A stretch of 64,000 nucleotides of DNA from Pardosa pseudoannulata. Its lineage: Eukaryota > Arthropoda > Arachnida > Araneae > Lycosidae. The notes under the pieces are model-generated. The model saw only the letters and a list, made by a program, of their open reading frames with translations. It had not been told where the DNA came from and did no database searches. Made by a program: the position numbers and the translations under genes. The stretch covers positions 190,008,796-190,072,795 of the forward strand of contig CM063508.1 in NCBI GenBank assembly GCA_032207245.1, read 5' to 3'. Positions 1-14,072 of the stretch are shown here, piece by piece (position 1 is the stretch's first letter; each line of letters starts with the position of its first letter).

Positions 1-58
<58 letters not shown>

Positions 59-61
59 TGC

Positions 62-93
<32 letters not shown>

Positions 94-100
94 GTATGTA
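1..100. repeat. (TA)n / (TATG)n microsatellite at the window edge
   Basis: TA repeats switch to TATG repeats twice. The short open frame that runs through it is a by-product of the repeat. From 101 to 500 there is non-coding sequence with no recognised feature. Confidence 0.95.
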
Positions 101-499
101 ATGAGATGACTTCTCGATGGGTGGTTGCAGTTATGGCCAAAAAAATGTCCCCGTTTCAGCTAAAGACCTTTATTAAGTTAACGTTGGAGGGCGGGATCCC
201 ACTTCATCACAGACACATGACAAACGGAGGGGTCAGCTAGCATGAAGTATTATGTACCCTTAACACCTGCGTCAACATCTGTGGGAAAATATCTGCCCAA
301 CGACAACGTGCATCTCCTTTTTGTTTGGAAATTTCCTAAATGGTCCGCTAGGGCAACGTAGAGTTATAATGGGTCAGGTCCCTTCTCTGAGGGCTTAAAC
401 CTTAGCCGCAGTGGTCAAGGGGTTAAAAAGAGGAATGCAAAATGACGAGGGAATTTTTAGCCCCTGATTTGAGTTCTGAAAACCCCTGCGAATTTTCCT

Positions 500-503
<4 letters not shown>

Positions 504-579
<76 letters not shown>

Positions 580-592
580 TAGATAGATAGAT

Positions 593-627
<35 letters not shown>

Positions 628-634
628 TATGTGT
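504..634. repeat. Compound microsatellite (TA)n-(GA)n-(GATA)n
   Basis: About 55 bases of TA are followed by GA repeats (about 560-578) and GATA/TAGA repeats (about 579-628). It lies upstream of the proctolin promoter. Confidence 0.95.
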
Positions 635-649
635 GTGTATGTAATATAT

Positions 650-1150
650 GAAGATTACTTTAATATCTGTTTAAAAACTTTCTCTCTCGCTTTTTAATTC
701 CTTAAAATATACTTTTCCAGCCGCAAAATGTCTTAATCAGAGAAGTGTCCTCGACTTCAAATTTTTCCAACCCATTTCCCGAAGTATTCTTTACAATAGA
801 TGCCAATTTTCTACCCACTTACCGCATTTTCCAGGTCTTGCAGGCTCTGTTTTCCCCCTGATCTAACAGACCCTGGGAAATATTTTGTCTTCGTCTCGGT
901 ATGGTGTCCAACTCTGTTCCAGAACTTGTTTTCGTGTACATTCTCTTGTCTGCACTGACTAGTGTAGGTGTCTAGCAGCTCTTAAATGACATTTCAATTA
1001 GACTTGGGTGCCCCTTCTCTTAAGCGTGGCCAGTCTTCATTTTACTTGATGACTGCTAGCTGATTAGGCTTCTCTTTTACGAGTAGCCCGGGCAAGTAAA
1101 AACATTAGGGATTACATAATTATTCTGACCGGCAGTTATTAATACTCTGG
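650..1150 (+). repeat. Unclassified dispersed repeat, copy 1
   Basis: Segments such as AATTCCTTAAAATAT (about 697-711), ATTTCCCGAA and AATAGATGCCAATTTTCT (about 774-812) recur in the same order, diverged and in reverse complement, at about 5620-6060. This marks an old interspersed repeat. No protein motif is visible, so the class is unknown. Confidence 0.5.
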
Positions 1151-1152
1151 GT

Positions 1153-1158
<6 letters not shown>

Positions 1159-1242
<84 letters not shown>

Positions 1243-1250
1243 TATATGTA
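1159..1250. repeat. (TA)n microsatellite upstream of the promoter
   Basis: About 80 bases of uninterrupted TA lie roughly 120 bases before the promoter island. Confidence 0.95.
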
Positions 1251-1370
1251 TATAAGCATGATTATTTAAAATTTTTTTACATTTTTTCAGAAATCCTATT
1301 TACTCTACTATATACTTTATTTATACGATTCCTTAACCAGAAAAGAAAATAGAATAAATAATAGTAGCGA

Positions 1371-1567
1371 CATGTTTGGAAAGGGTGCCTTACCTAGAAC
1401 CACCCCTATTTCGCTCGAAACTCGAATCTTTTCAGTCTCGAAATTCGAATGTGAACAATGCGAAGTCCATTCCGTATGTAAAACGATATCTGCTGATCTG
1501 CTTTTCTCCCGAAGGGCGGTACCGCGAGAGAGGCGGTCTGTTTGCGCGCATGGGTTTTGGCGAGGGC
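1371..1567 (+). promoter_or_regulatory. GC-richer proximal promoter island of the proctolin gene
   Basis: Base composition rises sharply from the AT-rich surroundings to a CpG-containing stretch directly upstream of the TATA box. Visible motifs are a GAGA-type run (GCGAGAGAGGCGG, about 1523-1535) and TTTGCGCGCATGGG (about 1541-1554), which loosely resembles an NRF-1-type site. Overlapping open frames in this stretch have no recognisable protein content and look like by-products of the composition. Motif functions are inferred. Confidence 0.5.
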
Positions 1568-1613
1568 GACGTCGCTATAAATGTGCGCCCCTATCTTAAC
1601 GGCTCCTCACTAA
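1568..1613 (+). promoter_or_regulatory. Core promoter: CRE-like GACGTC, TATA box and initiator
   Basis: GACGTC (1568-1573) is a palindromic CREB/bZIP core placed immediately before TATAAAT (1576-1582). TCACT at 1607-1611 resembles an arthropod initiator. Its A (1609) lies 33 bases after the first T of the TATA box, which is the normal spacing. The resulting 5' leader would be 56 nt long. The start site is predicted from these motifs only. Confidence 0.6.
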
Positions 1614-1664
1614 GGCCCGACTCCAAAAATCGTTTGCAACTGCCTCCGCTCCAAACAACAAAAG
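1609..1664 (+). other. Predicted 5' untranslated region of the proctolin mRNA
   Basis: This is the stretch between the predicted initiator and the ATG at 1665. It contains no other ATG, so the first ATG met by a scanning ribosome is the proposed start. The bases before it (ACAAAAG) put an A at position -3, a favourable context in arthropods. Confidence 0.55.
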
Positions 1665-1671
1665 ATGACAG
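1665..1671 (+). CDS. Proc: Proctolin precursor, coding exon 1 (Met-Thr and first base of Ala3)
   Basis: Seven coding bases, ATG ACA G, run directly into a consensus donor (G|GTAAGAA at 1672). The leftover G joins CC at the start of exon 2 to give GCC (Ala3). The resulting N-terminus, [16 protein letters not shown], has a short basic n-region followed by a long hydrophobic core. Without this exon the first ATG in exon 2 (Met14) would leave a signal peptide of only 13 residues, too short to work normally. The pairing across a 51.9 kb intron is inferred. It rests on a TATA box, an initiator, a good Kozak context, a strong donor, matching phase and a sensible signal peptide all falling together. 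A different upstream exon elsewhere cannot be excluded without a cDNA. Confidence 0.65.
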
Positions 1672-2383
1672 GTAAGAAAGTTCCATTTTATTAGTCCGTT
1701 CCAGTTCGAAAACCGTATTCACTTTGTCGTTCGGTTCGACAATGGTTGTTTAATAATTCGGAAATCTAATTACATTCAAGCAACCTCAAAAACACTATCC
1801 TTTAAGAAATTTTTGAAAATTCGTGACAGTTTTGCGTCTATTTTGTAAGAGACTTTTGCTACGTTATTTATTATATAGACGGATCGCTTTTAAAAATTCG
1901 ATTTTCAAATGTGTAAAAATTTTAAAAATTCGACATTTTTTAAATTTTTACCCATTTTGGAACTTTTTGATGATTTGAATTCGGACTTGTACAACCATAC
2001 ACTCTTTGCATCAACTATTATAGCTTTTAAGAAAAGTGTAAAAATTGGAAATGCATTTAGCTATTAATGATATTTTTGAAATGGAGTGAGCGCACTCTCA
2101 ATAAAAAACTGTGGCATTTCAAGCTCATTCGAGAATGAAAACTGTACTTCGTTTTTTCGTTGTTTTTTATTACATTTAGTATTTCAGGATTTGGAAATGG
2201 CATTTTTAAACGTTAATGTTTTGGGGAAATTTAATCCCTTGGTGTCGTATTTACCACAATTTTTAAAAATTTAAATAGGTGGAGAAGGATAACACCAAAT
2301 AAGCAAAAATTACGAACGAATCTCGATTTGTCTCTGCACACAATGTGTCGGAAAAAGTTCTAAAACAAACACCCACTTGTCAC

Positions 2384-2735
<352 letters not shown>

Positions 2736-4632
2736 ATAAAGTCAGTTCAGCAAAACTAATTAAATAAAATTGCTTCATATTTTTACGATAACAATTCAAA
2801 AAGATATGTAAAGGTAGAAATAAGAATAAATCTTCCACTTAAAGTTACTTAATGGGTCTCAGGCCCCATGGTTTTCTTACAACTTTTCCGAACATTTTAT
2901 ATTTCACACTAAAATTTCTATAAATTTGTTTTGTAGAAATGTTATATAGCTCTTTAATAAACCAACCTTAAACACTTATGAAAATAATAAAGAATATTTT
3001 TTAAAATATGTATTTATGGTTTAATATTTTTGTTCGTTAAAACTGTTCTCTGTTACACTACGTTTCTAATAAATGTTTTGCACACAAATGTTAAATTTGA
3101 AGTTTTTAGCAAAGAACATACTTCTAAAATAGAATCTAACTGTAATAAATCATAAGTTTAATCCTGTTTTATATATTTTAAACACATTCATAATTTTCTT
3201 TTCATTTTGACTCGTACTTATTGTCTAAAACAAAAAATAGGACTCTCATAGCCATAAATTGAATTCAATGATAAGAAAATATCGTTCTAATGAAATTGTG
3301 AAAATATACAATAGGGTTTCAGCGCAACTTTAAGAATTAGCATTCTGAGAAGTTCATTGCCAAGCACTGAATTGTCTTTTATATTTTGGATCATAACTTT
3401 TAAGCAAAGTCGAAATTTTTTTGCCTTTTCTTAAAAATGCTTACAACATGTCAATGTATAATATATGTTTTTAAAAAATCGAAAGTTTTGAAGGTTTAAG
3501 ATATCTGTCTACGTTCGGAGAACTCTTTCTTTAAACGTAAAAAGTAGTTCATGTTTTTACATTTTTAGATTTATTTTTTATATTATCATAGAGAATTGCA
3601 CTTAAAAAATTTATTCAAAAATTTTTGTAAAATTTCTAATAAATGAAGAAAATTTAGCAAAAAATCGGATTTTTTTTCAAAAGTTCAAATTATTTCAATA
3701 TTCTTTGATGCAACACATTTCTTATACACTCGACTAGTGAATCACCCAAAATCTTTGCTTCATTTACATTTGGTAAAAACTTTTGGGTCTTCAAAATCAT
3801 ACACATTAATATTTTAACGAATTTTCATTACCTTTATATCTAACTATGAGCTTAACAACATTAAAAATTATCCACATTTAAAGCTTTTAGGTCATTTACT
3901 AGTAAATACTATCAAAAGTATTCGTAATAATTTTCAACAAAATATTTTAAGAACTTTTTGAGAAATCACATTTCAAGTTTCAACATTTTATTAAAAATAC
4001 CGTTCCGAGAAATCCGCATTTTAAGTTTACGAAAGCAACTTTAACTATTAAAAAATTGAAATACATGTTTAAAATTGCCCACACTTTCTTGCTTCAAAAC
4101 TTTCTAATTGCTAAGTTGCTAATTATTAAAAACATTAGAAAAATGTTTAAACTAATCTTCATGACAATTTAAAAATTTTTTTCCAAAAAAATGCTCTTTA
4201 AAAGGCTTTAAATTCACAAATTCCGGTTCCGAAGTCGCCACTTCCGTTTTCTTTTGGCAGCTGTCACTGATGTTTAAAAAGCTGTAAATTTTCTTTAAAT
4301 ATGCCTTAAGGACAAAACAGAAACCTATTCAAAAGCCTAAAAGTTGAAATTTTACAACAGAGAAATAAAAAAAAATATGATTTTTGGCAAAAAATGACGT
4401 TTATAACGTAGACGGTTTTAAAAGTGATGTGCCCGCTAAAAGCAGAGTAGAACCGACCGTGCACTGAATCTTGATACTTTATAGATTTTTTACACTGTAA
4501 ACTTGCGTGACAATGAATATGATAAAATCAAAGCACAGAAAAACAACTGGTGACCACTTTGAGATGGGTGAAGATTTTGTGCAATTAATAATTATTTGGC
4601 ACAAGAATCAAAACGACCGTTTTTTATATATT

Positions 4633-5212
4633 AGGTCTTAATTTTGGAATTAAATTTTTTTTTGTACATTTTGTACATGTATTATTAACCTTATGAATCG
4701 AGCGACGATTTTGTGTGCCACTTTCGATGAAAAATTTTCTCATGCGTCGTGACCAGAAGCAGATTCATCAGGGACTAAATTGAGAGCAAACCAAAGGACA
4801 TTAATATTTCTGCATTTAATAAAACCACAGAATTGGATAATTATATTTCATTTTATTTTTATTAAAAAAATTATTAATGTAATATTACTTCTATGTGTTT
4901 GGTTATATAATAAAAGTTTTCAGTCCTTTAAATATTTTCTATGTAGAACTTATTGCTTGAATAACTTAAAATATTAGTCAAAATTTTGTAAGGGGTATTG
5001 TTTTATTACTGATACGAGCTTTTCACTTTTGGCCAGAAAGAATCATCACGTGTGTGACACGAGGTTCTCCTTTTAAGCCCAGCAATACGATCACGTCTCA
5101 AATACGTTGTTTTAAGGCAAAGGCTTAACTATAAATTCATCTTGAAATAATAACGGGTGCCCGCCGTCCAACAGATATTCTAGAATGTTCTCTTAGGGAC
5201 AAAAAGGTTGTG
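4633..5212 (+). repeat. Dispersed repeat, longer copy
   Basis: Its ends correspond to 2594-2650 and 2650-2730. The shared end, with CCGTCCAACAGAT and CTAGAATGTTCTCTTA, is the better conserved part. No coding motif was seen in the middle. Confidence 0.55.
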
Positions 5213-5315
5213 GACCCCTACTTTAAGCTATGAATGGCATAAAGTCATAAAAAATCTTTTTTTAAATCTTTAATCTTCTCTCTCATAAAAAGTTTCTTTT
5301 AAAAAGTGTACTAAG

Positions 5316-5562
<247 letters not shown>

Positions 5563-5619
5563 ATGAGTAGCAACTATTTTCTCTGATCCCAATAATTATG
5601 TAGCCTCTATTGTTTTTAC

Positions 5620-6060
5620 TTTTCCGGGCTACTGGTCAAGGAGAAACTTAACCGCTAGCAGTAACAACGAATGATGCAGTCTGGACACATTGAAGAGACC
5701 GGCACAAGTCGAATTAAAACTTTATTTTAGAGCTGCTAAAACGGACATCTTTACGAGTCAACGACAGATAAAGGAAAGACACAAAAATCACTCTGATCGA
5801 ACAGAGGTGCAGCCAAAAGCGAAGACAGAAAGAATTTTCCCACTTACTCAGCGATTTTAAGAGTAAGATCAGGAAAAACGTGGAGCCATTTGTCGGGGAC
5901 AGCTGGGAAAAGTGTTGACGAGACAGAAAATTGACATCTATAGGATAGAAAGCGGATTCGGGAAATGAATCGAAACAAATTTTAAATCGAGAACGCTCCT
6001 TTCATTAAGACAATTATAGGATGGGAAAAATATTTTAAGGAATTAGAATGGGTGAGAGGG
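5620..6060 (-). repeat. Unclassified dispersed repeat, copy 2 (inverted)
   Basis: This is the reverse-complement, diverged match to 650-1150. Related sequence (TTTAAGTGGAATAATTTTGATATG) may also occur near 14900. With copy 1 it flanks the promoter and start of intron 1 as a loose inverted pair. Confidence 0.45.
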
Positions 6061-6099
6061 GTTTTTTAAGGAAATATTATAGTTAAATAATTTTGATAT

Positions 6100-6101
<2 letters not shown>

Positions 6102-6147
<46 letters not shown>
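6102..6147. repeat. (TA)n microsatellite
   Basis: About 46 bases of TA in non-coding sequence. Confidence 0.9.
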
Positions 6148-6151
<4 letters not shown>

Positions 6152-9080
6152 ATTATTGATTAGTGACATATCTGTTAAATAACAATAGGTAGATAAAAAA
6201 TTTTAAAAATGACTGCTTTCTTTATTATTTTACTTTAAAATAGAAGAAACTCTTTTGGTGTTTATATTTCTTTCCGGCTGAGGTATTAACCTATAAACTA
6301 ACAGCAAAATTTGACACGAGAAATTGCAAAAAGTGGCTTCGATTTTAGGGAAAGCATTCCTAAAAATGTTGCTGTAGATAGTTTTGTTTTTTTTAAATAA
6401 TTGAAAATCTATTTTTTGAAGGAATCGAAGGATCTAGAAGGAAAAACGATTTCCGATATATCGGGAAGAGGCCAATAAATATGTTTAAGTTAATTTGCAT
6501 GCCATTCAGACTTTGAAACCCATTTAATTAAAACTTCATTGAAACAACCTCTTCTTATACAAAAACTTTCGTGTAGTCTTCATTGATATTCTACACCTTC
6601 TTGAAAATGTATCCGATGTTCTTATTTCAAGGTTTATTGAATTGTGTGACAATTCATAAGATGGAAGTCGAATTCAGAGATTCCAATCGGAATGCTGATT
6701 AAAAATAGATATTATGCCGGGTTGTTTATCATTTGAAAAGGGATGAAACTTGTTGTCGAGACGTAACGAGCTCTATACTTTGATCTCACAAAATTGGGAT
6801 CAGTCCAAAAGTGCATTGTATTTAGAGCTGTGTCCATTACAAGTGGTACGTTTTCTTCCGAATATATTAAGAAAAGTGAAACGGAATAGTACTTGAAACA
6901 CTGATGAATTTGAAAGGTTATTAATAACGGACAATCCCATATATAACTATGTGTATGCAGCTGTCTTATGATCTACGGCCTTCTCTACTGATTGATGAAA
7001 CGATACCGATACCGATATTTGACACCAATGGATTCGGATATCTAGTACTGAGTCGTTATTACATTTGCTGAGACACTGTTACTTTAAAATTTTAATTAAC
7101 TTAATTCTTAATCATTTAAAATTAATTTTAGACCAGATTCATTTCCAAAATAAACGGCTAGAAACACTTTCTCTTGAAAATTGTTCTCTCCACTCTTGAA
7201 AATTCAGGTGGTCAGTTTGTTTTAGATTCATTTTTCATTGCATTAGAGCACCCCACGCTCATATTTATTTATATTTTGTAATTTCATTTCTTCGAGACTC
7301 AACTTCTAGAAAACATGTTTCATATACCTTTTTTCGAACTGGACCCTTTTCTCAGCATCTTTTTGTACTCTCCCTTCTTTTATGCATCGGCTTCTTTTGT
7401 GACTTTCAGAAAATATTTTCATTTCTAAATCCTAAGTATTTCCCCCTATGTACTATAAGTGTGGTATCTTTGTACCTGTTACACCTGGCTTCAAATTCCG
7501 TTCAAATCGGAAAGGTGTTTTTCAAAAGCTCGCAGTTTTACGAGCCGGTTTTCTTTTGAAGTGCTGACCACATTTTGATACTCAGAACTCTTAATGTCGT
7601 TTTTCTAATACCATAATACTTGGCTACTAACTTCCATTTAATATGATGGTGCTTTTGTTGAAACCCTCGTTTTATGATCTGGTTACAAGAATGATCATTT
7701 CTTATCATTGTACATTTTCGCTTTCTATCTACCAGGTGTGGCGGACCTACACGTAAGACGCATTTTACTTCTTTTCGAATAAAGCCTTAAATTTTTAAAA
7801 GAGGTTTGGGCACAACACGGACATTTCCTTATCATTGTAAATTTTTGCATTATACCTTTCAGGTGTGACATGACTCTACACCATATTACATCTTTGCGAA
7901 GAAAACAATTTTGGAAAGGGTTTTCCAGCACTAGATTTGTATAACGGACAAACATTTTCAGAAATTTCATTTTTATATAATATTTAGCTGTGTCACGTGG
8001 ACTATATCGAATAATTGTGTTATTCCAGTGCAGGCAGAGGAAGTGAGGTCACGTGACATAAGCCCGACATTCTATACGAAACATAGAGAGCGTCCATTGA
8101 CAGTCGCTCAGTTAAAAAGTAAATATTTTGAGAATGTATGACAGATTAAAGTTGAAATTTAAAGTAAGAATCCCTAAACCGATTTCGCACTACTGTAAAT
8201 TTTAACCAAATAAATTTAAGATGGTAAACGTATATAAAAATTAAGACAAAAAAAAATCAGTGAATGCATGAATGGTATTTTATTTTTGGCTGGATGTGCA
8301 ACAAATCTTCTTAAAAATATGTGATTAAACGCAAGAGGAAAGTTATTTTTCGTTCGATTATTTCGAGTTATCAAGTTGCTATTAAATGCTTAAGCCAAAT
8401 TTCGAGTAACTTCTTGAAAAATCGTTAAAACATGAGGTGTTAAATCGAATTGTAATAGCCTAGGTTGCCATATTACGTGATAGTTTTGGTGGTAAAGTGA
8501 GTGAGCATTTAACGTTAACGTTAATGATGTCGAAAATAAAGATACTGTGACAAACCGCATGAATTTATAAAATAAATCTCAAATCCAACAGGTTTTTTCT
8601 TTTCCTTCATTAGATAATTCTTGAACAATGGGGGGAAAATCAGTTATATGTACATAATTTCTTAGATGTGTAGAATTTATAACCGAATTCAAAATTATAA
8701 ATTAGACTTTATACAAATTAAAATAATACACGTCAGTTAATTAAGCAATATTAAAAAATTAAGAAAAACAATTTTCCGAATTTGCCCCCAAAACGACCAT
8801 TTGAATAATTTTCAAACAAGCTAGCAGTTAGTGCAAAAGCTCGGGTAAAACTAGAAACTGCCATGGGATTTGTGATTGCAAATTCCATGACGTGGGTGAG
8901 GGCAGGAAGAAGGAATAGAAATAACCTTCAGACTGCCAAGCTGTCATTTGGGATAAAAGTGCATACCAAGTACTCAAAAACAGAAGACTGGATTAAAATA
9001 CTGCATGACTTTGATGACTCAAGTGCAAGTTTAATAACAAAAGATATATAAAATCCTAAACAAAAACAAAAAAAAAAAAC

Positions 9081-9109
9081 GTAACGATCAATACCCTTAC
9101 GATCGTTAC
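9081..9109. other. Perfect 9-bp inverted repeat (hairpin)
   Basis: GTAACGATC and GATCGTTAC are separated by 11 bases and sit between an A-run and a T-run. It resembles a terminator hairpin, but in a eukaryotic intron it has no assigned role. Confidence 0.6.
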
Positions 9110-9604
9110 GCTTTTTTCGTTTACGATTTTATACATCTTTTGACGTATCTTTTAAAATCATTTCTACTCATTGATGACTCCTTTATGTAATTTTTTTATT
9201 AAAAAAATGGTTTGGTCCGACAATTTTATGAAATTTTACATGTTCCAACAAAAATGATTAAAAAGAATAGTAATATCATAAAATTTTGAAATTGATATTC
9301 AAGATTTAATTGTAAATATTTATCTTATTTCATATTTTTTTTCTTATTTTATCAATTTTTCTTGCGGTTTAAAACATTTTTGAAAATAATATCTTATTTT
9401 CAAGACTTCATATTCACAAATTCCATCGACGTCAGGGCGCAACCCTGAAAAATAATGGGTTATTTTAATTAAAAAAAATTAAACTTAATTTTTGAGAACA
9501 CATTTCATTATATTTTAAATTTCCCCCCTAAATAAACTTCCATCGGGAAAACCAAGATTTTAGAGGAAGAAAAACCAGGGCTTCAAACCGTCAGTTTTTT
9601 CAAC

Positions 9605-9731
<127 letters not shown>

Positions 9732-10084
9732 GTTCAGATCCGTCAAAAATAACGGTTTTCGGATTTCGATTCAGTTCCGAATGAATCATTTTATTTTATA
9801 TATATTTTTATTTGTACTAAAAATAGAATTCTATTATAAACAAAGAATGTAATTGTATGAAAATTTAGCAGAGTTTATTCTTTTATTAATTGGTACACTA
9901 TGTGAATCATCGATACAATTCACCAGCATTGATATCCATTATCGAAACTGAATGCGACAAATAAACATTCGACTGAATTCAATCTACCTTCTACAAGTAG
10001 TTTCATGCGAAACTGTAACAGAAAAGTACGAATGAACATCGAAACAGGAAGTAGAGAAGCAGTGTACATGTCATTTGATTCGGT

Positions 10085-10260
10085 TTGGTTTGGAGCGCTA
10101 CGGTCTACTCTTTTGCACCACGAGGGCTCGTGAGACAGGGGCCTACAGCATAAAGCCGATTCTGAACGGTTACGAACATCCATGTTACAGTGGAATTCGA
10201 ACCCATGAAATCCAGTACCGAAGATCGGCGCCCTAACCATTCTGCCATCGTTTGGCACAA
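10085..10260 (-). mobile_element. tRNA-derived SINE (family 1), minus strand
   Basis: On the minus strand the order is a tRNA-like A box (TGGCAGAATGGTTAG), a B box (GGGTTCGAATTCC), the body CGTAACCGTTCAGAATCGG, the tail sequence GTAGACCGTAGCGCTCCA and a CAAACCAAACC end. Near-identical flanks TGTACATGT and TGTACACGT look like its target-site duplication. Confidence 0.85.
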
Positions 10261-10656
10261 TGTACACGTAATGATAGTTGACTTCAATTATAAAATATGG
10301 ATAAGTTTGTTACAGTAACAAAATGATTGAAGATGTATCGAACCGAAATAAACTGAAATTTTTCTTGGTTCACTTTCGGTTTTTCGATTCCGGCCAAAAC
10401 AACGGTTTTTCGGTTTTGGTTTAGTTTCTGTTTGAAACCATGGAAAAATCTTCAATCGATGGAACGCAACCGAATGCTATGAAAAATGTTTGCCTTGTTG
10501 CCATTTTACTGGAAGAAAATTGTTGTAATTAGCCTTATTTAGAAATATGCTCGCGTGTGGACCGGAACTCAGCCGAGCGCGTGATTAGAATGTCGAGGGT
10601 GAGACAAAGGAAGCAGCTTCTACTGTTTAGCTTAGCTTTCCCGCTAGGTGACTGAA

Positions 10657-10700
10657 CACAAATTCAGAAGTATCGGGTTGATACTTCTGATTTTGTGTTT
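10657..10700. other. Imperfect hairpin
   Basis: ACACAAATTCAGAAGTATC pairs with GATACTTCTGATTTTGTGT across a GGGTT loop, with one bulged base. A third partial copy of TTCTGAATCGGGTTGG follows directly. Confidence 0.7.
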
Positions 10701-12296
10701 CTTCTGAATCGGGTTGGCAACTCAGTGATTGCGTATTTCAAATAAAAAATGAAAGTTCAAATTTCTTGCTAAAAAAATGAAAGCATTCGGTAGTGTCCGT
10801 TTTCCATCATTCAGTCTATGCCATAAAATTTCTATTTAAAAACTGCATGAAGTGGGATTTGAAATGAAGCGGTCGTGGCCAACGAAATATAAATGGTGGA
10901 TTGGGACAAGTAATTTTTGGCGAATGTCCAAACATGTGTGGTCAACCCCCTTACGATTGACATCTTCTTTCGATGTCAACGTCTTGTAATGAACGTCTTT
11001 TCTTAAATAGGCCAGGACCAACTCGTTCTACTCTAGGGGGATCTAGCGGTCTATTTATCCACATTGGTGTAGATAAAGACGTGAGTCTTAATGCTTTCCC
11101 TTTTTTTTTAAAATTTTGTACAACATGAAGGCCTCTTAGGACAAATAATGATAACGGTGGATTTGATCTGCACTTAATGACAATATATAGTGGACAGCGA
11201 AAGAATGAAGTGTTTGGGGCATATTGAAAGGGAGTCCGTAATTGCCAAAAATCAAAATATTGAATTCGATTGTAATGTCGACCACCCATATTTAAAAGGT
11301 TAAGATCGTTGAAGGTATCTGGAAAACTGTTTGTCTGGTTGCGTATTTTTTTTAACGTGCGGAGAATGTACCGTCGCCGATCAACGAAATCAAAGTTGGC
11401 ACACAAGGCGGGAAACTTTCCGCCGCCGTAGTATTACGCAGTCTAAAACTTGTGCTGCTACAGAGTAGGATTCGCTCTATGGGAGCCCTACGTTTGTGCG
11501 GGCTGTCAAAATTCCGGCATTTCGGCTGCGAGTGTGAGAAAAATATTGATATGAAAAATACTCAACTAATCGAAATTTATTCTCATCGATTTTTCTTTCG
11601 CTAAAAATTTACAATTCGTATTTATGCTGTTTATGTTTCAATTCTAAAAATATTTACAATCTTTAATTCTATAGGAAGCAGTTACGAAAAGCCGTATGTT
11701 TCATTAATAAGTAGAAATACGAAAATCTTTTAGAGTCGCGCACTATTCTGCACTATTCATTTACTAGACCCCACTTCCGTTGCAGTCTGTTAAAACGTTT
11801 TCGGCCATTGGGTATGTGAGAAAATAAAGTTACCAAATTCATTTCTCTTTTTCTCCGAATTGTTCGAAATCACTTCGAAATCCTAAGCAAACTTCGTGCC
11901 AAGAGTAGCGTTTTTGTCCTTAAAAATTTCCAGATTTTTATGCCATAACGCAGGTCAACGTGAAATCAGAATTTCAATACAAATAACGCTCGTGTTCACG
12001 GAACGATTCCTATTCACAACGAAAATCCAATGGAAATGGTAGACAAAACCGCTGTGTGTGCAAACGTGCACTGTGTGTGCAAACGTGCATAGACCTCTAA
12101 CACGAGAAGAAGGATAAGTTTCCGCTGAGCTCCAGTAGCACCAGACGGATGCAGAGCTACCGTCGACGGAAAATTTACCGATCGTTTTTTTGTTTCGTCT
12201 AATGTGTAAACTCTAGTTTATTTCAATGGATTACTATTGGAATGGCGTCGACGGTCCATTTTCCGCTCGGAAAAATACATATAAACATATGCATAT

Positions 12297-12753
<457 letters not shown>

Positions 12754-13149
12754 TTTTATTTTATATATCATATCTTATTTATAAGGTTTATTATTTCTTT
12801 AATCACAAACATTTTTTTAAAATGTTCGTATATATCAATTTTTTATTTTATTATTTTTATTTTTTTTTAAAATCAAATTCTCAATCTTGAATCTTCAAAC
12901 AAAACATATAAAAAAAAAAAAAAATCTCAAAATTTTATCATTAATATATAAAAAAACGGGAAAATTTGCACGTAGAACGAACAACTTAAAATTTTAAAAC
13001 ATCTTTTTCTGAACAAACAAATGAAATGTATTTCAGAAAATCGATTTCAAAAACTCTCTAAACATCGTTCGGCATCTCTAAGCCTTAATATTACATACTA
13101 TAAGATTTATTTTCTAGAAATACGCTCTCTAGCAGCCTACTATCTTCGA

Positions 13150-13770
13150 TACCCGGAAGAGAGACTCCGAATGAGAATTATTTAAAACGAAAAAAGATAA
13201 AAAAAAAAATAATAATAATATAAAAAAGAATGATTAATAGAAAAATAAGTAATAATATCGGAATTTAGTGATATATACTTAAGATTTACCTAGAATGATA
13301 CAGTAATTGGGTGTGCGGCTTACAAGAGCTACCCCGGGGAAGAGTCCACCCCGAACTCAAAGGAGAATGAGAATTTAAAACGAAAAAAAAGATAAGTAAA
13401 ATAAAATAAAATAAAATACAGAATTAATAGAAAAAGCTGATTTACAGTATAAGTTAATATCGGAATATTTTGAGATATATGAATACCGTAAAGAGGGATT
13501 GATACATTACATGCTAAACCCAATATACGTAGACAAAACTCTTGAATAGACACTTGAAAATTAACAGAACTTATGAATATTAGTAACGTGAAAAACTATT
13601 ATAACAAAATACACTTAAATCTATATAGGACTGACAAATATTATATCATTAAATATCGATACATAACTTATGTACACAAAAACAAAACTCTTGATTAGGT
13701 AACTGACAATTTATTAAAACACTTATGAATCTTGACTGTAACCAAAACTGTTAAAGCATTAATAAATACA
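13150..13770 (+). repeat. Degenerate local duplications
   Basis: About 13150-13290 (GAATGAGAATTATTTAAAAC, ATCGGAAT) is repeated diverged at 13335-13490. A second pair (AAAACTCTTGA...CTTATGAAT) occurs at about 13535-13600 and 13685-13735. These are AT-rich and non-coding. Short AATAA/AAAAT microsatellites lie inside. Confidence 0.55.
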
Positions 13771-14072
13771 CAATAAATAAGTAGAGAAAAGAATTCGAAT
13801 ATTATATCGATACCGATACACCGGAGTTGTGTATTGATTATGATTTTGAATGGGGTTAAATTGAAGAAGCACACTTTCCTTAATAATTAAATGTTTTTAA
13901 CTAAAGAATCTCTGAGTTTGTACCTTGAGCCTTCGTTGAAATCTAAAGGAAAAGTTTATTAACTGGCTGCTCTCAAAATTTCCCGATTTTCTTGAAGAAA
14001 TTGGTAGAGGAGAAACAGTTTTTTTGATGGGATTTTGCTGACACTAAGCGATGCATACCCCCCCCCCTACTT

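Noticed and set aside
1372..1675. 75- and 99-residue frames over the promoter island
   Set aside because: Both overlap the TATA/initiator region and extend across the exon 1 donor in the wrong frame. They reflect GC-rich composition rather than coding.
9081..9109. Rho-independent-type terminator
   Set aside because: The hairpin and T-run look like one, but the context is a eukaryotic intron where such signals do not act.
10951..11406. 151-residue minus-strand open frame
   Set aside because: One of the longest non-repeat frames, but no signal peptide, domain or family motif, no splice partners and an overlapping frame of similar quality. Probably chance in a slightly GC-richer stretch or an unrecognised transposon piece.
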